Part shown: positions 55,990 through 64,000 of the stretch, in pieces | Layout: each line of letters opens with the position of its first letter | Position numbering within the stretch: the first letter of the stretch is position 1 | From: Kalaharituber pfeilii | Taxonomy: Eukaryota > Ascomycota > Pezizomycetes > Pezizales > Pezizaceae | DNA: 64,000 nucleotides | Direction of reading: 5' to 3' | Assembly (NCBI GenBank): GCA_015179045.1 | Contig: WHUZ01000029.1 | Location: 310,001-374,000 of the forward strand | Notes under the pieces: generated by a model | Told to the model about the DNA's origin: nothing | What the model saw: the letters and a program-made list of their open reading frames with translations, nothing else | The model's database searches: none | Program-made: the position numbers and the translations under genes

Positions 55990-56650
55990 ACAACCATATC
56001 AACGTACCGAATGAGATGTTCACATTCTCCTGAATCTCAACGTACAACCACGAAAGCCATATCAATATACCGAATGAAAAGTTCACATCCTCCTGAAACT
56101 CAACATACTGGTACTCGGCATAAGATACAGAAGAATGAGGCAAAATTTATAGGTATAGTATATCTCTCTTACCAGCGGGGGATGAAGCAGAACGAGTTCA
56201 ATTTAATAGGTACAGCAGCAGCTTTCTATAGCACAAGAGTAACAGAGTGAGCCGAATTTGACAGGTATAAGAGTACAATTTGACTGGTATTCGATGGCAC
56301 GAGATGCAGCTGAACAAGTCAAATTTGACAGGTATGGTAGGTCCATTTCACCTCGCGAGATGTAGCAAAATGAGCTGAATTTGATAGGCACTTTGACAGG
56401 CACGACAGCTCCTCAATGGTATGAGGTGCAGCAGAACGAGTCAAATTTGACAGGTATGGTAGGTCCATTTCACCCCGCGAGATGCAGCAAAATGAGCCGA
56501 ATTTGACAGGCACTTTGACAGACACGACAGCTCCTCAATTTGGCAGGCACGACAGCTCCTCAATTTGATAGGCACGACAGCTCCTTAATTTGACAGGCAT
56601 GACAGCTCCTCAATTTAACAGGCACGATAGCTCCTCAATGGTGCGAGATG
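55990..56650. repeat. Tandem repeat array (two ~120-bp units plus short GACAGGCACGACAGCTCCTC units)
   Basis: Two long units (about 56310-56425 and 56426-56545) share GGTATGGTAGGTCCATTTCA, GAGATGYAGCAAAATGAGC and TTTGACAGGCACGACAGCTC. They are followed by at least four shorter units of CTCAATTTGRCAGGCACGAC type (about 56520-56640). Before them, two ~60-bp units with CATATCAAYRTACCGAATGA occur at 55995-56100. No coding meaning seen. Confidence 0.75.
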
Positions 56651-58102
56651 CAGCAGAACGAGTCAAATGTTACAAGTTTACTATCCTCCTGCAACCTCAC
56701 GAGGCCACGTTCTCGTACGGCTGAGGACCGAAAATAATTGTCTGGGCACGAGAACAAAGAGGCCATGTGTACGATGAAAGGTATCGATGGAGTTGAAGGT
56801 CCATTACATGATTAGATCAAAGAAGTCGAAGAATGTAGGAAGAATAAATAGGATCTGAACTGCGTCAAAACTTGAAAATAAAGAATAAAAGAGACAGGTA
56901 GCTTATAGATTCCAATTCTCAAGCAGTCATATGACTGAAGAGTGCGTTAAAATCTTTTTCTGCAGGTTCTTGGATGTTCGTTTTCATCGTTTCCTTTGTC
57001 ACTTCTGCTATTCCCTTGCGTTAACGAGGGTGTTTTCTGGAACTGTTTTTTCTTCTTCTGATAGGTTGGTTCCACAAGTAACTAAACCGTCACCAACTAT
57101 CCCCCTTCCAGGGAGGTCGAGAGAACGGCAGCAAGATGTTGAATGTCTTTTATTTCGTTGTCCTCCCGGAAGAGCTTCTCTCCCTCTAGACCCCGGCTTT
57201 ATATCCTTTGGTCCGCGCTAATCTAATATATCTCTGTCCTGCTTCCTAAAACATTAATTCCCTATTCGAGTTCCGGGCTATATTCCCACACAAGAGGCTT
57301 ACAGTAAGCTTAAATCTTTGAATGAAAACAAGGAATAGGCACGATGCAGACTGTTAGTGTATTAAAATAACCCTTCTGTCAATCGCAAATCTCTATGGCT
57401 TAGGAATAGTTAGCTTTTGCAATTATTCGATTGAGTGACATGTACTCAATCCATCCCAACAATACTGAATTTTAGCAACCAGAAGTAATTATTAGCAACA
57501 CAATCGCCAATTTTGATTGGCAGGTTAACGGAGTGAATTATAAATTGTACTGAATCAAAGTGAGAGTACTAGTACATCTCACGTGAATTCTTCCAGTCAT
57601 ACACTGTATTAGGTGCTAGTCTAAGTGCCCATCGTGACACGCCTCCCGACTGTGAGGCTCTTCGCTTCGCTCGGGGTTCTGGAGGGTAGCCGCCAAGGTG
57701 CACCACTCAGGTGATTGTACTATAGTAGTATTAGTACGCGGCGCTTTCTCAACACTTGCCGTTTGTCAGAAGCTGGCACGAAACCTTGCATGGAATAAAA
57801 CCCAAGCTCTTTCCTTGCATGAGCATCATACATTGCATAACGAAGGTGCATATGCGCCAAGCCTTCACCTATTCTTCGTGCTGAGGCATTCCCTCAGCCG
57901 GCGCACGTCCCATCCTCCCCCACGGTCCCTAATTGCCGGCTGCAGGCATCCCACACACTCCATCCCTCCCATCCCACCATCCCGCATACGGGCGCTCGGC
58001 GTATTTTTACGCGTTTGCATCCACTCGTCGACATCATAGATAAAATATAGCCCAACAAAAAGCCCTTGCCAATTCACCAGAGACGAAAGACGAGAATTCA
58101 CC

Positions 58103-59459
58103 ATGGATCCAAACAATCCACGAGAGGCCTGGCAGCGTTTGCAGTCTGCTCTACGGCAGCAGGGTGCACGTGGGGGAGGATTCCCTGCAGGAGGAAAATC
58201 ACCGAGGGGGTTACTGGGGGGTGTTGGAGGACTGTTGTTGCTGGGAGGGTTGTACTTTACCTTCAATAGTGCTCTTTTCAATGGTATGGTGACAGAGACG
58301 CTGAATCATTGGGATGAGATGGGTTTTGTAGATGGTTTGTGGGGAATCATTGGCTGATGAGATGTGCCTCGGTGGGGCTATGCAGTGGATGGTGGTCATA
58401 GGGCTATCAAGTATACCAGACTTGGCGGTGTGAAGGGAGAGATCTACGGGGAAGGTACTACTCATGGAACTCCAAATATGGACCATTGACCTCAAGTTGC
58501 TGATATACTTTATTAGGAACACATTTCGTGATTCCATGGTTCGAAACCCCAATTACCTACGATGTTCGTGCAAAACCCAGGAATGTTGCATCTTTGACCG
58601 GAACCAAAGGTTCGTACTACCTTCCTCGAGTTCTTTGGCCTAGATCAGTTTAATACTGATACCTTTCTTTTATTTAGACCTTCAGATGGTCAACATTACC
58701 TGCCGTGTGCTCTCTCGACCAAAGATTGATGCCCTACCAATGATCTATCGAACCCTCGGAACAGACTATGATGAGCGTGTGCTTCCATCCATTGTGAACG
58801 AGGTTTTGAAGTCTGTTGTTGCGCAGTTTAATGCCAGTCAATTGATCACACAGAGAGAGAGCGTTTCTAGGCTGGTGCGGGATAATTTGATTAAGCGAGC
58901 GGCGAGGTTCAATATATTATTAGATGATGTCTCGCTGACAGTGCGTATTTCTTGATGCATGGCATGTCTGGATGAAATCGCATATTAGAAGCTGACTTCG
59001 AGGTCCTGGTAGCATTTGGCATTCTCTCCTGAATTTACTGCCGCCGTCGAGGCTAAACAAGTTGCGCAGTACGTCTATACCTATGCTGTATATCCCGGTA
59101 TTTCTCCCACTGACCTGTCAATTCAGACAAGAGGCACAGCGAGCCGCCTTCGTCGTCGACCGTGCTCGCCAGGAGAAGCAAGCCATGATTGTGAAGTAGG
59201 ACATCCCCTCTAACCCCCTCTCAACCGTATGTTACCAATAGTAACCCCTCTTAGAGCCCAAGGTGAAGCCCGCTCCGCCGAGCTCATCGGTGAAGCTATC
59301 AAGAAATCCAGAAGTTACGTCGAGCTCCGACGTATCGAAAATGCACGCTCAATTGCGCAAATCCTTGCTGAGCAGGGCGGCAAGAATAAGTTGTTCCTTG
59401 ATACCGATGGGTTGGGATTTACCAGTTTGTTGGAGAGACACGACGGGCTGAGGAAGTAG
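58103..59459 (+). CDS. PHB2: Prohibitin-2
   Basis: Inner-mitochondrial-membrane subunit that assembles with prohibitin-1 into ring complexes that stabilise membrane proteins and cristae. 311 aa from seven exons: 58103-58283, 58386-58454, 58517-58609, 58678-58940, 59013-59068, 59127-59195, 59255-59459. The N-terminal anchor is [16 protein letters not shown] (about residues 37-52). The SPFH/PHB domain follows: [78 protein letters not shown] and [20 protein letters not shown]. The coiled coil is [20 protein letters not shown]. It ends [10 protein letters not shown]. All splice phases agree. Confidence 0.96.
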
Positions 59460-60212
59460 AAGTAATGGCGCCAGGAGGTTTAGGTCATTCTAGTAAATAC
59501 TAGTGCTAATGATGAGAGATATGAAGGTTTGGCTGGACGCGGAAATGGGGCTACCGGGGATGTTGATAGGATGGGGAATTGGGGTGGTACGCTGTGCTGT
59601 ATTCATATTCATGTAGTTGCGATGCTATGCGATGCGCCAAAAAAGGAAAAAAGCAATGGACTCTTCTCTCACTGGAAAGATCTGATGCATTGGAAAGAAG
59701 CAGCGGTTTGTTTCATCTTGCATCTCGTTGGAGCGGTGCCGATTTGGAACGGTGCGGGTGCGTCCATGCGCTGCACAGATGGCCTAGCGGCGCCCAGACT
59801 GCCGTTCTGGGAAGTCTCGAGCCATGTGCGGGAAAAGGAAGTTTGAAGCGCTACTCAACTTTGGAACGAACAACAACGTGCTAACAGGGTTTGTGTTGCG
59901 CTTTCTTTGTCTTCCGCTGCGTGGCCACTCGAGACTGCTGCGTCCCCTGATAGAGGAAGCAAAGTTAGCCAGATGCTGCGAATGCTCGAAGAAGCCCCTT
60001 CGTTAACGTTATATCAATATTGTTGTCCGCGCAGCACTGCTGCAATCTTGGGCGAGGCGGGTCAGGTAAGTTGTAATCCTCTCCCGGGAAGGTGCAAATT
60101 GTGCTCATTACTAGTAGTCACTGGATGTATGTTCTGGAATTAACAAACTGGCCATTTCAGTATCGTTCCTGCCCACACCGTCAGCACGATTACGTTTTGA
60201 GACTCACCCAGC
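59460..60212. other. Intergenic region between PHB2 and the type II membrane protein gene
   Basis: 750 bp, no recognisable gene or repeat. Open frames at 59529-59884 look compositional. Confidence 0.5.
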
Positions 60213-61553
60213 ATGATTCACCGCCGCTTCAATTTACTCATCGCCCTCGCAGTTCTCTCCGTCTTCCTGCTTAGCAGCCTCTTGCTCTCAAGCCCCGTCC
60301 GTAATACCCTTCGCCTTCCTGGCCCGCAAACTGCCCCTCCCAGCTCTATCCAAGAACCCTTCTCGCATGCCGACACAACCTCTACAACTTTCACCCCCCT
60401 CCACATCACCGTTACTGAGACGGGTGGTTCTCACGATGAAGTGGTTGCCGCTTTGGTGCACTCCTTCGGCTCTCAGCCGCGAGCCAAACTCGACGTCTAC
60501 CAGCTGCTCCCTCGCTACGGCATTGAGGATATCATGGCCACCTTTGACCTTCCGCAGAAGCTCTCCAGCCCCAGAAGACTGCAGAGCTTCCTGAGCTGGA
60601 CTGAGCCGGAGCAGAAAATCCCGGACATCTGGGTCTCTGCTACTTGTGAATTGGACATGATCAGGTTCAAAGAAAACCTTACTATGCTGCTGGAGCAGGA
60701 GAACACGTACATCTTCTGCACAGTCCACCACGCCGATAGGTGGGCAGCCGGCACTGAGCTCCGCAAGGCAGTCACGCCCTGGCTAGAGAAAGGGAGACTT
60801 GAGTTTGTGGCACTGTCACCGCACACAGCGGAGTATCTACAGCGCAAGTCGATATCAAAATGGAAGACTACGAGGCCTGCTCTCATTCGGTATCTTGTTC
60901 CTGTGTTCCCAGTGGACCTGCCGACGGAACACCACGGCACTATGGATGACGGGGAAAATGTCCTGCTCCCTGATGCAGCACAAGAGGAACTAGGATTTGC
61001 TCTTCAAGGCGACTACGATCCCAACAGAAGGGATTACAAGTCACTTTTTGGTCGCCTTGAGTCGTTTTTGCAGTCAGCAGATACTGAAGCAAAGAAGAAC
61101 ATTACAATGCACCTTCTAGGCCATGGGAACAAGCCTACAGTCCCGGATTCGATTAAGAGCCACGTAGAATTCAACGAGCACCTAACCTATGTCGAGTACT
61201 ACAAAATCATCTCCCGGACTTTCGCGCTCGTTCCCGCGTTCGCGTCACAGCACTACCTAGACCGGAAAGCGTCGAGCTCGGTCCCCGCGGCACTCATTGC
61301 TGGGTGCCCGCTTGTGGCAACGGAGGAGATGATGAATAGTTACACGTATTTGAATCGGGACGTGGTGTGGTTGCAGGAGGAGGGAGAGGAGGATATGCAT
61401 GTGATAGGGAGGGTGCTCAAGATGGAAGCGGAGGCGAGGAGGCGGAAAAGGCTGGCGGTCAGGGATCGGAGAGACGAGATTGTGAAGGAAAATGTGGGAA
61501 GGGTAGGGGGATGGGTGGAGGAGGTGTTGCAGAAGGTAGGGAAGTCAGTATAG
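60213..61553 (+). CDS. Uncharacterised fungal type II membrane protein
   Basis: 446 aa, single exon, unlike its intron-rich neighbours. A short basic N-terminus (MIHRRF) precedes one hydrophobic segment, NLLIALAVLSVFLLSSLLL (residues 7-25), giving a signal anchor and a large lumenal domain. The soluble part looks globular and glycosyltransferase-like: a regular alternation with IPDIWVSATCELDMIRF, LLEQENTYIFCTVHHADRW, WLEKGRLEFVALSPHTAEYL, HLLGHGNKPTVPD, EYYKIISRTFALVPAF and SSVPAALIAGCPLVATEEMM. The closing helix is Arg/Glu-rich. A Golgi or ER enzyme is my guess from topology and the late GT-B-like helix; I recognise no named family. Confidence 0.8.
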   Translation: MIHRRFNLLIALAVLSVFLLSSLLLSSPVRNTLRLPGPQTAPPSSIQEPFSHADTTSTTFTPLHITVTETGGSHDEVVAALVHSFGSQPRAKLDVYQLLPRYGIEDIMATFDLPQKLSSPRRLQSFLSWTEPEQKIPDIWVSATCELDMIRFKENLTMLLEQENTYIFCTVHHADRWAAGTELRKAVTPWLEKGRLEFVALSPHTAEYLQRKSISKWKTTRPALIRYLVPVFPVDLPTEHHGTMDDGENVLLPDAAQEELGFALQGDYDPNRRDYKSLFGRLESFLQSADTEAKKNITMHLLGHGNKPTVPDSIKSHVEFNEHLTYVEYYKIISRTFALVPAFASQHYLDRKASSSVPAALIAGCPLVATEEMMNSYTYLNRDVVWLQEEGEEDMHVIGRVLKMEAEARRRKRLAVRDRRDEIVKENVGRVGGWVEEVLQKVGKSV

Positions 61554-62319
61554 GGGGGCATTGCACTAGAACCGGGGAGTGGAAAGAGGAGAAGGATGAG
61601 AACGAGATGGAGTAGGCTATAGAATTGGCCTTTGGGAAATTGTATTAGAGATACTATGCTTTGCTATTTTACTTTCTTGTGATTACTTTTTATTGCTATT
61701 TCTTTTTCTCTTATTCTTTTTCTAAGGTCTATGTAGCTTTAGTTTTTTAAATTTATTTTATGTAACTAGTATAATAAAAGTAAAAAAAAGGTAAAAATTA
61801 ATAGAGTATATGATTTTATATAATAGAGTAAAAAATACACTAGACCATGTACTGTATAACAAATATTTCAGTCACTATTCTCGGGGCCGATACATTGTGT
61901 ATCATAGGGGGTGTGTGTGGCGCTCGACAGCGATGGATTTTTTCGTAGCAGCCGCTCAGTAGATAAGAGACTATACGTCATGTTCCGGGAGTTGGGTGCA
62001 GGACCCCATCGAGACTGACCTTGTCGGTCATGCCAAGAGTTTAGCGGTTGAGCAGGAGTGCTCAGTACTGCATGGACTGCAAGAGTTGCATTTGTCTATT
62101 GCATACTAGTATTTGGATTATGCATAGAATATGTACTAGTACTGTACCTAGAGGAAGCTTGGCAATGCAGTGCATAGCGCTTCTGAGGACTTACCCTTGA
62201 CCCCGAGTACGGAGGCGACTTGGCGGCAACGTGGATAAGGATACGCGCAGCGAAGCCTGGTTCCGCGACACAAAACTCTTGTTCAATCATCGTCAGAGCT
62301 AGGCATCTGAACATCAACC
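61554..62319. other. Intergenic region upstream of SF3A2
   Basis: T-rich to A-rich 3' flank (61660-61850), then about 450 bp of mixed sequence carrying the SF3A2 promoter. No gene recognised. Confidence 0.5.
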
Positions 62320-63261
62320 ATGGATTTTCAAAACAGAGTGGTAAGTAGGGATATCATATGGCATATTCAACTAATTAGGACTCACAAACTGAACAAAAGC
62401 GACTTAGGGAAGCAAATTCGGTGGTGGAGGCGTCGCCAGTCAATCCATCACCAACGCCGACCGAAGGGAGCGTCTCAGGAAGCTCGCTTTGGAAACCATA
62501 GATTTAGAAAAAGATCCTTATTTGTGAGAATTTCCCTTCATGATTCCCCCTAACCCCAACCCCAACCCCAACCCCAACTCTGTTGTTGACTGTTGATTGC
62601 GCAGCTTCAAAAATCACGTCGGTTCGTTCGAATGTCGCCTTTGCCTCACAGTTCATCAGAACGATGGTTCCTACCTTGCGCATACGCAGGGGCGAAAACA
62701 TCAAACGAATCTGGCTCGCAGAGCAGCGCGTGAAGCTAAGGAGGGGAAGAATGTCGATTCTGTGACCGGTCTACCGGTGGGAATGATTGGGCAGCAGGTG
62801 GCGGTCCGAAAGAATCTGATCAAAATTGGCCGGCCTGGATACAAAATTACAAAGCTTAGGGATCCGGTAACGCGGCAGCTAGGATTGCTATTCCAGCTAC
62901 AGTATCCGGAAATTGGGACCGAAATACACCCGCGATACAGATTCATGAGTGCTTTCGAGCAGAGGGTGGAGCAGCCTCCAGACCGTGCTTTCCAGTATCT
63001 CCTGATTGCTGCAGAGCCATATGAGACATGCGCTTTCAAGTTGCAGGCAAAGGAGGTAGATAAATCGCCGGGTAAGTTTTGGTCACACTATGATCCTGAT
63101 ACAAAGGAATATTTCCTGCAACTGTTCTTCAAAACTGAGAGAGAGGAGCGATGTAAGTTTTTTTCACTGATGATAGAGCTGCTGTCAATCTGTAGTTGCT
63201 AACTAAGTGGTCCACAGACGCTGGCGTGCCTGGGCTTGCTCCGTCTGGGCCTCGACGATAA
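62320..63261 (+). CDS. Splicing factor 3A subunit 2 (SF3a66 / Prp11)
   Basis: U2 snRNP component of SF3a, required for prespliceosome formation. 242 aa from exons 62320-62340, 62408-62523, 62605-63152, 63218-63261. It begins MDFQNRVGSKFGGGGVASQS and then ADRRERLRKLALETIDLEKD. A C2H2 (matrin-type) zinc finger follows: CRLCLTVHQNDGSYLAHTQG then RKH. Further on come RPGYKITKLRDPVTRQLGLL, YPEIGTEIHPRYRFMSAFEQ, AFQYLLIAAEPYETCAFKLQ and FWSHYDPDTKEYFLQLFFK. The end AGVPGLAPSGPRR is typical of short fungal forms without the animal Pro-rich repeats. Intron 2 contains a short run of CCCCAA hexamers. Confidence 0.94.
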
Positions 63262-64000
63262 ATGGAGCGGTGTTTGTGGGGGTCTCTGTGTATGATGTGG
63301 ATGGGCGTTGGAATTTCAACATCTTTCTGCAAACAAACTCATGTTACACCTGTATAATAGTTATGAATTTCCTATTGCTGAGTAACTTGTAATAATCGGT
63401 TGTAATCCTTATTTGAAAGCAGTGGGGAACCAGTTTCTTCGTCTTGTTATGTACAGCTTTGATAAAGTGGTAATAGGAATTCCCGCGCATAAGGTGCCCA
63501 AATTTCATCTGCATACGCTGCATGATGCTTACTCGCTGGTTCGGAAAGTACTAAGAAAAATACAGTAAGTATTTGGACAGGGGATAAATGCATATTTATG
63601 CGCCATGCGGTTTTCGGCACAAACTATGCATAGCATATCGTCGTATGCTTGGCGCTAAAGAATAAGGTATAAAAGTCTAGTAGGTGCGTCAGCTGCCCAA
63701 ATACTTTCTTACTTAATAAATTTGGTGAGTTTGTCACAAGTAGTCTTGCTCCAATTAAGGTAGCCTACAATCAAGGGAGAAGAGTCCAATCCAGAGTGTG
63801 CGTTCTTATAGTCTGGTTGCACCCCGTACTAGCGCTCTTACATCCTCTCAACCTACTATATCCAAGCAGGAAAGAAGAAGGGGTTCCATATCAAAATACT
63901 TACAGCAACAGACTCGTTGAAAAAGGCACCCAGTCTCTCCAGCACCATCGATTTGTACCAAAGTAGAGCGAGTCTACAAGAACAAGCCGACGGAACTGTC
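63262..64000. other. 3' flank of SF3A2, MITE-like copy and right window edge
   Basis: Contains the inverted-repeat copy at 63548-63715. After it, 63812-63921 is open in one frame (ending SISKYLQQQTR) and 63905-64000 in another. This could be the first part of a gene running past the window, but no family is recognisable. Confidence 0.45.
63548..63715. mobile_element. Diverged copy of the 55.5-kb MITE family
   Basis: The left end reads GTACTAAGAAAAATACAGTA then AGTATTTGGACAGGGGATAA and ATGCATATTTATGCGCCATG, close to the terminus at 55507. The inner text GCCCAAATACTTTCTTAC at about 63694 mirrors TAAGAAAGTATTTGGACAGC near 55651. It looks like a shortened relative; the right end is not clear. 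Confidence 0.6.

Larger units (their letters stand above)
55321..58102. other. 2.8 kb repeat-rich intergenic region upstream of PHB2
   Basis: Contains a MITE (55507-55912) with a nested 79-bp element, tandem repeats (55990-56650), and a fragment CGCCTCCCGACTGTGAGGCT / CTTCGCTTCGCTCGGGG near 57645. The PHB2 promoter has TAAAATATAG near 58042. No intact gene. Confidence 0.6.

Noticed and set aside
62555..62580. Telomere-like sequence (CCCCAA hexamers)
   Set aside because: Only about four units, inside an intron of SF3A2; most filamentous fungi use TTAGGG. Treated as a microsatellite.
63812..64000. Possible start of a gene running off the right edge
   Set aside because: Two different open frames overlap here and neither shows family features; it cannot be supported without the sequence beyond 64000.
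1..64000. CRISPR array, operon or biosynthetic gene cluster
   Set aside because: The genome is eukaryotic with spliced housekeeping genes on mixed strands. The tandem repeats lack CRISPR spacing, and no polyketide, peptide or terpene synthase is present.

Overview
The window comes from a filamentous ascomycete nuclear genome. Nearly every gene is cut by short (about 45-230 nt) GT..AG introns with fungal branch sites (CTAAC/CTGAC type), and the gene set is conserved eukaryotic housekeeping: eS17, prohibitin-2, transaldolase, NIP7, PUS1, SKI3, YTH1, SF3A2. Fungal-specific forms (BBC1, the small F-ATP synthase subunit K, CCZ1) are also present. The high intron density, a retained queuine tRNA-ribosyltransferase and abundant small repeats would fit an early-diverging Pezizomycotina lineage such as Pezizomycetes. 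That placement is inference; I cannot name a species.

Layout. 1-15 kb is gene-dense: BBC1 (-, 3' end cut by the window edge), RTR1 (+), RPS17 (+), a CoA-binding-fold protein (+), ATP19 (-), an MTFP1-like protein (+), then the divergent pair EFM7 (-)/KTI12 (+). 15-23 kb is repeat-rich, with the nine-exon queuine tRNA-ribosyltransferase gene in the middle. 23-35 kb has YTH1 (+), a FAR-17a-like membrane protein (-), a possible small coiled-coil gene (+), a DUF1279 mitochondrial protein (-) and the 14-exon SKI3 (+). 37-51.8 kb has a PRCC-type protein (+), the divergent pair PUS1 (-)/NIP7 (+), a decayed Helitron helicase (-), CCZ1 (+), a PQ-loop transporter (-) and TAL1 (-). 52-58 kb is accessory: an inverted-repeat element, a broken ketopantoate reductase, a TA-flanked MITE and tandem repeats. 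58-64 kb has PHB2 (+), an uncharacterised type II membrane protein (+), SF3A2 (+) and another MITE-like copy.

Functional themes. Many genes serve RNA and translation: tRNA modification (TGT, PUS1, and KTI12 through Elongator), eEF1A methylation (EFM7), ribosome parts and assembly (RPS17, NIP7), splicing and 3' processing (SF3A2, PRCC-type, YTH1), mRNA decay (SKI3) and Pol II CTD dephosphorylation (RTR1). A second group is mitochondrial: ATP19, MTFP1-like, DUF1279 and PHB2. These are ordinary neighbours with their own promoters, not an operon or cluster. I see no secondary-metabolite cluster, CRISPR array or defence system.

The most notable signals are a 10-nt microexon carrying the catalytic DSGG motif of the queuine transferase, a 17-nt microexon in TAL1, a TA-flanked MITE whose unoccupied target can be read from a second copy of the host repeat, three related tRNA-like B-box elements resembling a SINE family, and a palindrome-built element enclosing a 12-bp-period minisatellite. 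All splice models were made by reading the sequence by eye and matching remembered protein families; none was checked by alignment software or RNA data.
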